64,000 bases of DNA from Rosettibacter firmus (GTDB lineage: Bacteria > Bacteroidota > Ignavibacteria > Ignavibacteriales > Melioribacteraceae). Location of the stretch: assembly GCF_036860695.1 (NCBI RefSeq), contig NZ_JAYKGJ010000001.1, forward strand, positions 1,522,657-1,586,656, in the 5' to 3' direction. A model generated the notes under the pieces. The model was not told the DNA's origin. It did no database searches and was given only the letters and a program-made list of their open reading frames with translations. This document shows, piece by piece, positions 1 through 9,082 of the stretch. Both the position numbers and the translations under genes were made by a program. How positions within the stretch are numbered: position 1 is the stretch's first letter; each line of letters opens with the position of its first letter.

Positions 1-329
1 CTGCAGGAAGTATTACAAAAGCAATAACTTTGGTTAAAAGTAAACTAAAAAATAAAATTAAAATTGAAGTTGAAACAACGAATCTTGAAGAAGTAAAAGA
101 AGCTCTTGCAAATAAAGTTGATATTATTATGCTCGATAATATGTCAATTGATACAATGAAAGAAGCTATTAAATTAATAAATGGTAAAGTAAAAACTGAA
201 GCATCTGGAAATATTACATTAGAAAACATAAGGGAAATAGCATTAACAGGAGTTGATTTTATTTCAGTTGGAGCTCTCACTCATTCTGTTAAAGCTCTTG
301 ATATAAGTATGAAAATAGAAAATGTTTAA
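1..329 (+). CDS. nadC: Nicotinate-nucleotide pyrophosphorylase, C-terminal part (partial)
   Basis: Quinolinate phosphoribosyltransferase makes nicotinate mononucleotide from quinolinate and PRPP in de novo NAD synthesis. Only the last ~108 residues are present: the frame is already open from base 3 (AGSITKAI), so the gene starts outside the window and the in-frame TTG at base 30 is internal. Family features visible are the strand IEVE followed by NLEEVKEAL, the DIIMLDNM strand of the barrel, and the closing VDFISVGALTHSVKALDISM stretch that binds the phosphate. It is followed 17 bases later by nadA, the enzyme that makes its substrate, which supports the call. The pair most likely forms one transcript with genes to the left of the window. 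Confidence 0.93.
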   Translation, partial: AGSITKAITLVKSKLKNKIKIEVETTNLEEVKEALANKVDIIMLDNMSIDTMKEAIKLINGKVKTEASGNITLENIREIALTGVDFISVGALTHSVKALDISMKIENV

Positions 330-346
330 TTTATCAGGAAAAATCT

Positions 347-1282
347 ATGAATGATTTAATAAATGAAATAAATAGACTTAAAAAAGAAAAAAATGCAGTA
401 ATTCTTGCACACAATTATCAAATACCAGAAATTCAGGATTTAGCAGATTTTGTTGGAGATTCACTTGGATTATCTCAACAGGCTGCAAAAACAGAAGCTG
501 AAATAATTGTATTTTGTGGTGTTCATTTTATGGCAGAAACAGCTTCGATAATTTCACCTGATAAAAAAGTTTTAATTCCAGATTTACAGGCAGGATGTTC
601 ACTTGCTTCAACAATTGATGCTGAACAACTTAAAAAATGGAAAGAAGAACATCCCGACTATATTGTGGTTTCTTATGTAAATACAACTGCAGAAGTCAAA
701 GCTGAAAGTGATTATTGTGTTACATCGTCAAATGCTGTAAATGTTATAAAAGCAATTCCTTCGGATAAAAAAATTTTATTTCTACCAGATAAATTTTTAG
801 GAATGTATGTAAGTACAATTACAGGTAGAAAAATGGAAATCTGGAATGGTTCATGTCATGTTCATGAAAAGATTGGTGATGTAAGTTTTGAAGAAGTAAG
901 AAAAATTCATCCCGATGCAGAATTTCTTATTCATCCAGAATGTGGTTGTTCGTCATCATGTATGCTTAAATCTCAACTTTATTTTGATTGCAAAAATATT
1001 CATATTTATTCAACAGAAGGAATGATAAAACATGTGATGAATTCAAATGCGAAAGAATTTGTAATTGCAACAGAAATAGGAATACTTCATAGATTAAAAA
1101 AGATTAAACCAGATGCAAAATTTTATCCTTTGAGTGAAAATGCAGTGTGTGAATACATGAAAATGATTACTCTGGAAAAACTATATGAATCCCTTCTTTA
1201 TGAAAAATTTGAAGTGAAAGTAGAAAATGAAATTGCTGAAAAAGCAAGATTGCCAATTGAAAGAATGCTATCAATTACTTAA
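347..1282 (+). CDS. nadA: Quinolinate synthase
   Basis: NadA condenses iminoaspartate with dihydroxyacetone phosphate to quinolinate using a [4Fe-4S] cluster. At 311 residues it has the usual length. Visible family features are AHNYQ near residue 21, DLADFVGDSLGL (31-42), FCGVHFMAETA (57-66), the conserved cysteine in QAGCSLA (C84), NGSCHVH (C170) and a C-terminal cysteine C268; these three are the probable cluster ligands by comparison with the family (inferred). The HPECGC segment (~197-201) is also typical. It lies directly behind nadC, and the next gene starts 9 bases after its stop, so all are probably cotranscribed. Confidence 0.96.
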   Translation: MNDLINEINRLKKEKNAVILAHNYQIPEIQDLADFVGDSLGLSQQAAKTEAEIIVFCGVHFMAETASIISPDKKVLIPDLQAGCSLASTIDAEQLKKWKEEHPDYIVVSYVNTTAEVKAESDYCVTSSNAVNVIKAIPSDKKILFLPDKFLGMYVSTITGRKMEIWNGSCHVHEKIGDVSFEEVRKIHPDAEFLIHPECGCSSSCMLKSQLYFDCKNIHIYSTEGMIKHVMNSNAKEFVIATEIGILHRLKKIKPDAKFYPLSENAVCEYMKMITLEKLYESLLYEKFEVKVENEIAEKARLPIERMLSIT

Positions 1283-1291
1283 TAAAATAAA

Positions 1292-1828
1292 ATGAAAATT
1301 CTTGTTGGTTCTACTAATCCAGTTAAAATCGAATCTGTCAGAGAAGCTTTTTCCTGTTACTTTGAAAACATCGAAGTTGAAGGAAAAGATATTAAATCTG
1401 GAGTTTCTGCTCAACCAATCAACGAAGAAACTTTTTTAGGTGCTCAAAATCGTGCTGTCAATCTTAAGTACTTGAGTGAAAAGGAAAATCTTAATTCAGA
1501 TTTTTTTGTGGGCATTGAAGGTGGAATTATAAAATTATTTAATAGATGGTTTGCTTTTGGCTGTATGTGCATTATTAATAAAGAAGGAAAGATTTCATTT
1601 GGAACTTCTCCACATTTCGAGTTACCTGAAATTGTTGTAGAAAAATTATTAAATGGTAAAGAACTTGGTGATGTGATGGATGAATTAACCAATCAAAAAA
1701 ATTCCAAACAAAAAAATGGTGCAATAGGATTTTTTACAAATGGCGTAATGAATAGGAAAGAATTATATGTTGAAGGTCTAAAAGTAGCAATTATACCATT
1801 TCTGCATTCAGAAATGTTTTATAAATAA
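1292..1828 (+). CDS. yjjX: Inosine/xanthosine triphosphatase (YjjX/DUF84 family)
   Basis: Non-canonical purine NTP phosphatase of the DUF84/YjjX family, thought to remove ITP and XTP from the nucleotide pool in the cytoplasm. The start MKILVGSTNPVKIESVREAF and the segment SGVSAQPINEETFLGAQNRA are characteristic, as is FFVGIEGGI with its acidic metal-binding residue. Length 178 residues, near the family norm of 170-180. Starts 9 bases after nadA and ends 11 bases before the PhzF gene, so it is part of the same run of genes. Substrate assignment is from the family, not the sequence. Confidence 0.88.
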   Translation: MKILVGSTNPVKIESVREAFSCYFENIEVEGKDIKSGVSAQPINEETFLGAQNRAVNLKYLSEKENLNSDFFVGIEGGIIKLFNRWFAFGCMCIINKEGKISFGTSPHFELPEIVVEKLLNGKELGDVMDELTNQKNSKQKNGAIGFFTNGVMNRKELYVEGLKVAIIPFLHSEMFYK

Positions 1829-1839
1829 ATGAGGTAAAT

Positions 1840-2622
1840 ATGATATTACCAATTTATCAAGTTGATGCTTTTGCAAGTAAAATATTTTCAGGAAATCCAG
1901 CTGCAGTAGTGCCATTAGAAAAATGGCTTGATGACAAAACACTTCAAAATATTGCTATGGAGAATAATTTATCTGAAACAGCATATTTTGTTAAAGATGG
2001 CGAAGAATATCAAATTAGATGGATGACACCACAATCAGAAGTTCCTCTATGTGGTCATGCTACACTTGCTTCTGGTTATGTTCTTTTTAATTTTATTGAG
2101 AAAGATAAAAAACAAATTGTTTTTAATTCCAAAAGTGGAAAATTATTTGTTGAACGAAATGAAGATTTTATTACTCTTGATTTCCCTTCAAATAAACCTC
2201 ATAGAACAATACCACCAGAAGATTTAAATAAATGTTTTAGTGTTCAACCTGTTGAGATTCTCGAGAACGGATTCTTTCTACTTTTAGTTTTCGATGACGA
2301 GAATTTTATTAAAAATTATTCTCCAGATTTTAATTTAATTCGCAAATTACATAAACATGCAGTAATCATTACTGCAAAAAGTAGTACTGTTGATTTTGTT
2401 TCAAGAGTCTTTGTTCCAAACGAAGGAGTTGACGAAGATCCTGTAACAGGCTCTGCTCATACAGTACTTACACCATACTGGTCAGAAAAATTAAATAAGA
2501 AAAAACTTATTGCTCATCAAGTATCAAAAAGAGGGGGAGAACTTATTTGTGAAAATATGGGGGAACGAATTAAAATATCTGGAAGGGCAGCTTTATATAT
2601 GACAGGGAATATTTATCTATAG
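1840..2622 (+). CDS. PhzF family isomerase/epimerase-like protein
   Basis: Member of the PhzF/YddE fold family (two similar alpha/beta barrels with the active site between). The opening PIYQVDAFASKIFSGNPAAV, the catalytic glutamate in NLSETAYF (E46), the GHATLA loop and DPVTGSAHT all match. PhzF itself isomerises a phenazine precursor, but no other phenazine genes are present, so the substrate is unknown and the name should not be taken literally. 260 residues, slightly shorter than the usual 270-300. A GAGGTAAAT ribosome site precedes the ATG. Last gene of the left-hand run; a palindrome follows at 2701. Confidence 0.88.
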   Translation: MILPIYQVDAFASKIFSGNPAAVVPLEKWLDDKTLQNIAMENNLSETAYFVKDGEEYQIRWMTPQSEVPLCGHATLASGYVLFNFIEKDKKQIVFNSKSGKLFVERNEDFITLDFPSNKPHRTIPPEDLNKCFSVQPVEILENGFFLLLVFDDENFIKNYSPDFNLIRKLHKHAVIITAKSSTVDFVSRVFVPNEGVDEDPVTGSAHTVLTPYWSEKLNKKKLIAHQVSKRGGELICENMGERIKISGRAALYMTGNIYL

Positions 2623-2700
2623 AAATCACAATTAAATAATAATAGATTTTACTTAATCAAACTCTACTTTATTAAAAAAAATATAAGCATATTTACACGA

Positions 2701-2726
2701 AAAATTTTTCGCAGTGCGAAAATTTT
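2701..2726. repeat. Palindrome downstream of the PhzF gene (possible terminator)
   Basis: TTTTCGCA at 2706-2713 and TGCGAAAA at 2715-2722 are perfect inverted copies separated by one base, extended on both sides by A/T runs. It sits in the 143-base gap between the PhzF gene and the lipoprotein gene. The TGCGAA/TTCGCA core recurs at 9932-9948. There is no clean U-tract, so a terminator role is only likely; a protein-binding palindrome is the alternative. Confidence 0.45.
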
Positions 2727-2765
2727 ACACAAATAAATTTTATTATTGAATTTTAATCTAAAATA

Positions 2766-4715
2766 ATGAAAAAAATATTATTATTGGTAATAATATCGAT
2801 TTGTGGAATTATATCTTGTGATGCTCCAAGATTAAATCCACTGGATTGGCAAAATCCAAATAATAAATTAGGTCAGATTGATGGCTATATTCTCTCGTCT
2901 TCTCGTAATCCTTTAAGTGGAGTAAAAATTATCTGGAAGAATCAAAATATTTTTACTTCCACCGATGCACAGGGATACTTCAAAATTGAAAATATACAAA
3001 TGAAAAATGGAATGCTGATTTTTGAAAAAGAAGGATTGGCAAAAGATTCTATTTATGTTGAATGGAATAATCAAAAAGTTAAACATCTGCAAGAAATTAT
3101 TCTCAGTTATATTAAAGGAAAGTTTTCAGGTTATGTTTATACTATTCCACGTGTAGCTGTTTCTGGTGTGAGAGTGTTATGGAAAGTTCAGAATTTATTT
3201 ACCGAAACAAACTCAGAAGGATATTATGAGATGGAAAATGTATCGATGAACAATGGCTGGATTTACTTCGAGAAAGAAGGATTGTCTAAAGATTCATTTT
3301 ATGTTGAATGGGGAAACGAAGAAGTAAAACAAATTCCTGATATAATTTTATATCCAACAATTGGAACACTTGATGGATACGTTTATGCAGTTCCACATTC
3401 AGCATTATCAAATGTAAAAGTATTGTGGAAGAATCAAAATATACTTATCGAAACAAATTCTGATGGATATTATAAATTTGAAAACATTTCTATGAAGAAT
3501 GGATGGTTGTATTTTGAAAAAAATGGATTTGCAAAAGACTCGATTTATATAACCTGGAATAATCAAAAAGTTATACGAGCTAACGAAGTTATTCTTTATC
3601 CAACAATTGGTACTCTTGATGGATTTGTTTACGATATTTCTTTTAGACCAATTAAAGATGTTAAAATTTACTGGAAGAATCAGAAATTGTTTGAAGAAAC
3701 AAATTCAAGTGGCTATTATAAATTTGAAAATGTTTCTTTGAAAGATGGCTGGCTTATTTTTGAAAAAACAGGTTTTAAGAAAGATTCTGTTTATGTAAGC
3801 TGGGGATCTCAAAATTATGTGAGAGTTAGCGATAGAATTTTAAGTTATACCACGGCTACAATTTATGGCTATGTTAAAACAGTTGCACTTCCACGCAGAA
3901 CTATTCCAGGTGTAAAAGTATACTGGAAAAATCAATCAATGATTACACAAACAGATGCTTCTGGATTCTATCAATTTGAAAATGTGATTCAAAATAATGG
4001 CTGGCTTTATTTTGAAAAAGAAGGTTACAGTAAAGATTCTGTCTTTGTGCAATTTAATAATTTACCAACAAAACAAATTGAAGATAGATTTTTAAATTCA
4101 AATCCGAAATTATCAAGCTTATCAATTTACACTACAGTTCAGAATCGATATCCAGATATACAGGTGCAACGACTTTATATTAATGCTGAAATTACTGACG
4201 ACGAAAAAGATGTTGATTCTGTTTTTGTAAAAAATAATTCTTTTAATTTCTACAAAAGATTAGTATTTAATCCAGAGACAAATAAATATGAAAATAATTT
4301 TAGAACCGTAGATTTAAAAGTTAATTCACTCGAAGATGCTATTGGAACTGACTTTATTATAATTGCAAAAGAGAAGTCTGGCAAAACTTTTACAATTGGC
4401 TCTGGTGGTATTAAAAGATTGATTACAAAGGAAATTATAATTGAATCACCAGTCAACAGAGCAATAGTTAGTAGCACACCAACTTTTGTATGGAAAAAGT
4501 TTACTCCAGGATTCAATTTCAAATATACTGTTCAGGTTTATACAGATGAAGTAGCCCCAATTTTAGTTTGGGAGAAAAAAAATATATCTAAAGATGCAGT
4601 TGAAACAACTTGCGATGTAGCTCTTTCACCAGGAGATTATTACTGGGTTGTAATATGCACAGATGATTTTGAAAATAGTTCTATTTCTAAACCAGGTACT
4701 TTTACAGTAAAATAA
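2766..4715 (+). CDS. Lipoprotein with five tandem ~80-residue carboxypeptidase-regulatory-like repeats
   Basis: 649-residue predicted outer-surface lipoprotein. A hydrophobic signal ends in a lipobox (ICGIISC, C18). From about residue 36 to 445 there are five tandem beta-rich repeats of roughly 80 residues, each carrying GxV..WKNQ, a (T/N)(D/S)xxGYYxFENV-type block, NGWLxFEKxGxxKDS and a WxxQ/N turn. These look like carboxypeptidase-regulatory-like (Ig/transthyretin-fold) domains. The last ~200 residues form a different region with a fibronectin-like look (IIESPVNRAIVSSTPTFVW). It lies 10 bases before a GAF/sigma-54 activator and is probably cotranscribed with it. No enzymatic motif is seen; a structural or binding role at the cell surface is inferred. 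Confidence 0.85.
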   Translation: MKKILLLVIISICGIISCDAPRLNPLDWQNPNNKLGQIDGYILSSSRNPLSGVKIIWKNQNIFTSTDAQGYFKIENIQMKNGMLIFEKEGLAKDSIYVEWNNQKVKHLQEIILSYIKGKFSGYVYTIPRVAVSGVRVLWKVQNLFTETNSEGYYEMENVSMNNGWIYFEKEGLSKDSFYVEWGNEEVKQIPDIILYPTIGTLDGYVYAVPHSALSNVKVLWKNQNILIETNSDGYYKFENISMKNGWLYFEKNGFAKDSIYITWNNQKVIRANEVILYPTIGTLDGFVYDISFRPIKDVKIYWKNQKLFEETNSSGYYKFENVSLKDGWLIFEKTGFKKDSVYVSWGSQNYVRVSDRILSYTTATIYGYVKTVALPRRTIPGVKVYWKNQSMITQTDASGFYQFENVIQNNGWLYFEKEGYSKDSVFVQFNNLPTKQIEDRFLNSNPKLSSLSIYTTVQNRYPDIQVQRLYINAEITDDEKDVDSVFVKNNSFNFYKRLVFNPETNKYENNFRTVDLKVNSLEDAIGTDFIIIAKEKSGKTFTIGSGGIKRLITKEIIIESPVNRAIVSSTPTFVWKKFTPGFNFKYTVQVYTDEVAPILVWEKKNISKDAVETTCDVALSPGDYYWVVICTDDFENSSISKPGTFTVK

Positions 4716-4725
4716 AAGAAGAGCT

Positions 4726-6213
4726 ATGAAATTTATTCCAGAAAATATTAATTACATAAAAAATCTATCGAAGGAAGAATTCGAAGCATTACTTGAATTC
4801 AGCCAGATGCTGAATTCGTCAAACTATCAGGAATCATTCATTGAAGATGTAATGGATATTGTAATAAAGATTGTTAATGCAGAGCGTGGTCTATTTGTAA
4901 AGTATGATGAATCAACAGATAGCTTTTCAATAATTAGTGCAAGAAAGATATCGAATGAAAGCATAACAGACTTAAATCAATTTTCATCTGGAATACTTCA
5001 AAAAGTTATTAAAGAAAAAAAGCCACTTTTGTATCACGATGTTATGGGAGATCCAAATTTATCACAATTTCAGAGTGTTCAGATTCATAGAATAAAATCT
5101 GTAATTGGAGTTCCAATTATTAGAGATGATAAAGTATGGGGAGTAATAATTGCAGATAGTACAATGGATCGACGTGAATTCACAGAAGAAAATCTGATCT
5201 TTTTGAATTTCTTCTCAAATCTTGTTTCACTTACTTTAGATAGAATAATTAAACTCGAAGAACTGGAAAAAGAGAATAGAATTCTTATAAATAAACTTCA
5301 GGCTACCGAACCAATTCCAGAGATGATAGGCAACAGTGTTGCTGTTCAAAATCTTACAAAACTAATTCACAAAGTTGCACAAACAGATGCTACAGTTTTA
5401 ATAATGGGAGAAAGTGGAACTGGTAAAGAAGTAGCCGCTCGTGCAATTCATCAATTGAGTAAAAGAAGAGATAAACCATTTCTTGCTCAATTTTGTGGTT
5501 CGATACCAGATAGTCTTCTTGAAAGTGAATTGTTTGGTTATAAAAAAGGAGCGTTTACAGGAGCTACTTCAGATAAACAGGGCTTGCTCGAAGCAGCTGA
5601 TGGTGGAACATTTTTTCTTGATGAGATTGCCGATATTTCAAGTGCTCTTCAGGCAAAACTTTTAAGAGTTCTTGAGAATAGAGAAATAATTCGACTTGGT
5701 GATACAAAGGTTAAAAAAGTTGATGTTAGAATTATCGCAGCAACTAATAAAGATTTACATGCACTTACAAAGGAAGGACAATTTAGAGAAGATCTTTTTT
5801 ATAGATTAAATGTCTTCCCTATTAAAATGCCACCATTGCGAGAAAGACGAGAAGATATTCCTTTACTTGCAAGTTATTTTGTTAAGAAAATTGCTAAGAA
5901 AGATATTTCAATTGATTCATCAGCAATTAAAAAATTAGAAAGTTATTACTGGCCTGGCAATATTCGTCAATTAATTAATGTGGTTCAACGAGCACTAATT
6001 CTTTGTGATTCAGATAAAATTTCTGCCGAGCATATTATTCTTGAAGATAATCAGGATCTAATGAATTTTAAGGGAACATTAAAAGAATTTGAAATGCTGC
6101 TACTTAAAAAACGTCTCGAAGAATTTAATGGTAATAGAACTCTCACAGCAAAATCACTTGATGTTTCTGTAAGATGGATTCAGCTAAAACTTAAAGAAAT
6201 GGGCGAACAATAA
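4726..6213 (+). CDS. Sigma-54 dependent transcriptional activator with GAF sensor domain
   Basis: 495-residue bacterial enhancer-binding protein. An N-terminal GAF domain (about 1-180; VNAERGLFVKYD, VIGVPIIRDDKVWGVI) replaces the usual receiver domain, so it probably responds to a small molecule or protein partner. The AAA+ domain has Walker A GESGTGKE (~228), the sigma-54 contact loop GAFTGA (~275), Walker B GGTFFLDEIAD and the arginine-rich FREDLFYRLNVFPI segment. The C-terminus is a Fis-type helix-turn-helix (LTAKSLDVSVRWIQLKLKEM). The next gene, a Ser/Thr kinase, starts 2 bases after the stop, so coupled expression and a shared pathway are likely. FHA-containing activators pair with kinases in other bacteria; here a GAF plays that role. 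Confidence 0.93.
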   Translation: MKFIPENINYIKNLSKEEFEALLEFSQMLNSSNYQESFIEDVMDIVIKIVNAERGLFVKYDESTDSFSIISARKISNESITDLNQFSSGILQKVIKEKKPLLYHDVMGDPNLSQFQSVQIHRIKSVIGVPIIRDDKVWGVIIADSTMDRREFTEENLIFLNFFSNLVSLTLDRIIKLEELEKENRILINKLQATEPIPEMIGNSVAVQNLTKLIHKVAQTDATVLIMGESGTGKEVAARAIHQLSKRRDKPFLAQFCGSIPDSLLESELFGYKKGAFTGATSDKQGLLEAADGGTFFLDEIADISSALQAKLLRVLENREIIRLGDTKVKKVDVRIIAATNKDLHALTKEGQFREDLFYRLNVFPIKMPPLRERREDIPLLASYFVKKIAKKDISIDSSAIKKLESYYWPGNIRQLINVVQRALILCDSDKISAEHIILEDNQDLMNFKGTLKEFEMLLLKKRLEEFNGNRTLTAKSLDVSVRWIQLKLKEMGEQ

Positions 6214-6215
6214 TA

Positions 6216-7766
6216 ATGGTAGGCTCAACAGAAATATTGTTTGAAAAGTTTGAAATTATTGATGTCCTTAAGAAAGATGACCATGCTGCAGTATATCTTG
6301 CAAATCATATTTATCTGAGTAAAAAAATAATTTTAAAAGTATTAAACACAGAAAAAATTTCTGATCAGGCATTAATCGAAAGATTTAAGAGAGAAGCAAA
6401 ATTACTTGCAAAACTTGATCATCCAAATATTATTAAAGTACTCGATTTTGGAACGAGTAAAGAATTTTTTTATATATCATTTGAATACATTGAAGGAGAA
6501 AGTTTAAGAAATTTACTGAAGCATAAAGAACTCACATACGAAGAAAAGAAATCGTTAACCATTCAACTTTTTAAAGCTCTTCACTTTGCTCATTCAAATC
6601 AAATAATTCATAGAGACATAAAGCCCGAAAATATTTTTGTTGATAAAAATATGAATCTCAAACTTGGTGATTTTGGACTTGCACTCTCAGCCGAAGATAA
6701 TTTTGTTACCAGTCCATATTCAATTGTTGGAACACCAAGTTATATGTCGCCCGAACAAGTTGCAGGTGCAAAATTAAATAATCAGAGCGATTTGTTTTCT
6801 GCTGGAGTTGTAGTATATGAAATGTTCACAGGAAAAAATCCTTTTCTTAAAGAGAATGTTACTCTCACATTAAATGAAATAATGTCGTATAATGAAAATG
6901 CTATTGTTGAAGAAATTTCAAATGTACCTGATGAAATAAAAAATATCATAACTCGATTGCTAAAGAAAAAACCAGCTCAAAGATATAACTCAGCTCTCGA
7001 AGTATTAAATGAATTGAATGTTCAAGCAGAACAATTAACAGTTTCAATAATTTCAGAATCGAAAAAAGAAAGTAAAAAGAATTTACTGGTTTTATCAGCA
7101 TCAGTATTGGTAGTAATATTTATTGGTTTATTACTTTTTATTAACAAACTTCAACCAGATAAAATTTCGCCCGAGAAAAAACAATTGAATCAATTAACAG
7201 ATAAATTAAATAAAGAGAAAATGGAATCTTCTGGCATTCAAACCGAGAAGATAGAATCGGGTTCAGGCGTCGATAAGCTGGATTTAAAATCAGATCAAAC
7301 AACAAATAAAGAATCTGAAAATTCTCCTTTACCTGCAATTAAATATGGTGGTTTGTTTGTAGAGTGCTATCCCTGGGCAGATGTTTATGTGGATGGCGAA
7401 AAACTTGAAACAACACCAATGAATAAACCATTAATGCTTGTTGAAGGAGAACATACAATAAAATTGGTTCATCCCGATTATCCAGTTTATACGAAGTTAA
7501 TTAGAATTAATCATTCGCAGGTTACAAATTTAAGAGTTTCGCTTGAATCGTTGATGGGTTACATAAATTGTAAGGTTAATCCATGGGGTGATGTCTATGT
7601 AAATGGTGATTATAAAGGACAAACACCATTAAAAGATTTAATTAAAGTTTTCCCGGGTTTTGTAAGATTGACAATAAAAAATCCCAATTATAAAGAAATT
7701 GATACAAGTCTTTATGTTCAACCGGGAGATACAATTTTGCTAAAGTTTTTATTGAAAAATAGATAG
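6216..7766 (+). CDS. Membrane Ser/Thr protein kinase with extracytoplasmic PEGA repeats
   Basis: 516 residues. The Hanks-type kinase domain occupies about 10-275, with the ATP-anchoring lysine in ILKVLN (K41), catalytic HRDIKPENI (H132-R133-D134), DFGLA (D152), and the APE-like SPEQV. The glycine-rich loop is degenerate (LKKDDHAAVYLA instead of GxGxxG), which may lower activity. One membrane span lies at roughly 289-311. The outside part has a polar linker and two PEGA-type beta domains (YGGLFVECYPWADVYVDGE and MGYINCKVNPWGDVYVNG). It starts 2 bases after the GAF/sigma-54 activator, so the kinase and activator likely act together. Substrates are unknown. Confidence 0.92.
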   Translation: MVGSTEILFEKFEIIDVLKKDDHAAVYLANHIYLSKKIILKVLNTEKISDQALIERFKREAKLLAKLDHPNIIKVLDFGTSKEFFYISFEYIEGESLRNLLKHKELTYEEKKSLTIQLFKALHFAHSNQIIHRDIKPENIFVDKNMNLKLGDFGLALSAEDNFVTSPYSIVGTPSYMSPEQVAGAKLNNQSDLFSAGVVVYEMFTGKNPFLKENVTLTLNEIMSYNENAIVEEISNVPDEIKNIITRLLKKKPAQRYNSALEVLNELNVQAEQLTVSIISESKKESKKNLLVLSASVLVVIFIGLLLFINKLQPDKISPEKKQLNQLTDKLNKEKMESSGIQTEKIESGSGVDKLDLKSDQTTNKESENSPLPAIKYGGLFVECYPWADVYVDGEKLETTPMNKPLMLVEGEHTIKLVHPDYPVYTKLIRINHSQVTNLRVSLESLMGYINCKVNPWGDVYVNGDYKGQTPLKDLIKVFPGFVRLTIKNPNYKEIDTSLYVQPGDTILLKFLLKNR

Positions 7767-7807
7767 TGGTATAAAACTTGTGCTAAACAATTGAAAAGGT
7801 GAATGAT

Positions 7808-9082
7808 ATGAAGAATAATATATTAATAATAATGTTTTTATTAACCATGCCATTAATTGCTCAGAACTATGAATGGCAGGTTCTTGTAGGATGGGATATG
7901 GAATATCCAGTATCAGGTGGACAGGTTGTATATGATTCAACAAGTAGTAAATTTTATGTTCTGGGTGGTGAAGATGCATCTAAAGAAGTTGTTGATTGGA
8001 TTCAAGAATATAATATACTTGATGGCAAGTGGAAAATAGTTGGAAAAATGATGCAACCAAGATACTTGTTCGTAGCAAATATGTGGAAATCTCAAATACT
8101 TTATTTTGGTGGTGTAAGTGAGCTCTCAGAAAATAAAAATGTTATGGAAACATGGAACTTGAAAACAATTCCATCTGAACCAGTTGTTTTTGATACTCAA
8201 GATAATTTTGCAAGAGCATTTTCTACAGGATATATAAAGAATAATTTGCTTTATATAATTGGTGGTGAACCAATTCCAAGTGGTCCAAGTGAACTTCCAT
8301 ATATTGTAGGATATGATTTAAATAACAAATCAATTAGTTTTACTTATGGTACAACAAGTCAAAATCAACCTAAACAACAAATGTCAATTCTGCTTAATAA
8401 TAATATTTATATTTTTGGTGGTATACTAAATGGAGCTCTCTCTTCGATAAGTAAATTTGATATAAGTAAAAATGTATTTGAAGTTTTATCACAAAAACTT
8501 CTTACTCCAAGAGCAGGTGGTGTGGCGATTTATAATCCGATATTAAAAAGAGGATTTATTATTGGAGGCTTTAACGAAACCGACAAAGCTCTAAACTCTG
8601 TTGAAGCAATCGATTTTTTAAGTGATGGGAAAGTACTAATTTATCCATTTGCTTCGCTTAAATATGCTCGCAGAAATCCTATGGCTATTAATTATGGAAA
8701 TACAATTGTTGTATTTGGTGGTAGAGATGAAAATGGTAATATAGTCCCTTATCTCGAAAAACTTGTAACTCCAACTGGCATGAGTGATTTAAATGAAATA
8801 CCAATTAATGATAATTTATTACAAAATTATCCGAATCCTTTTAATTTAAGTACAAAGATAATATTTGAATTATCACGGAATTCAAATGTTTCGCTTGATA
8901 TTTTTTCGTTATTAGGTGAACATGTCTTAACATTAAAAAAAGGTTACTTCAACGCAGGCAGATATGAGGTTGATTGGAATGGTAAAGATAAATTTGGAAA
9001 CATCGTTCCTGCAGGAGTTTACTTTGTGCAATTAAAAACTGATAGACTCATTCAAACAAGAAAAATGGTTCTTCTCAAATGA
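7808..9082 (+). CDS. Secreted kelch-repeat protein with type IX sorting domain
   Basis: 424 residues counted from the ATG at 7808; this start is preferred over the upstream GTG at 7799 because it gives a standard signal peptide (MKNNILIIMFLLTMPLIAQ) and is preceded by AAAGGTGA. The middle holds kelch-like beta-propeller blades (FYVLGGED, LYFGGV-type, NNIYIFGGIL, RGFIIGGFNE, TIVVFGGRDENG). The C-terminal ~85 residues form a type IX secretion/sorting domain (NYPNPFN, VSLDIFSLLGE, GVYFVQLKT, KMVLLK). Expected to be exported and attached to the cell surface. Its stop overlaps the start of the next gene by four bases. Confidence 0.9.
   Translation: MKNNILIIMFLLTMPLIAQNYEWQVLVGWDMEYPVSGGQVVYDSTSSKFYVLGGEDASKEVVDWIQEYNILDGKWKIVGKMMQPRYLFVANMWKSQILYFGGVSELSENKNVMETWNLKTIPSEPVVFDTQDNFARAFSTGYIKNNLLYIIGGEPIPSGPSELPYIVGYDLNNKSISFTYGTTSQNQPKQQMSILLNNNIYIFGGILNGALSSISKFDISKNVFEVLSQKLLTPRAGGVAIYNPILKRGFIIGGFNETDKALNSVEAIDFLSDGKVLIYPFASLKYARRNPMAINYGNTIVVFGGRDENGNIVPYLEKLVTPTGMSDLNEIPINDNLLQNYPNPFNLSTKIIFELSRNSNVSLDIFSLLGEHVLTLKKGYFNAGRYEVDWNGKDKFGNIVPAGVYFVQLKTDRLIQTRKMVLLK

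Noticed and set aside
1444..1692. Minus-strand frame opposite the YjjX gene, and similar opposite-strand frames across the window
   Set aside because: They mirror the codon structure of well-supported genes and show no family similarity.
1840..2622. Phenazine synthesis from the PhzF-family gene
   Set aside because: No other phenazine gene is nearby; family members have diverse or unknown substrates.
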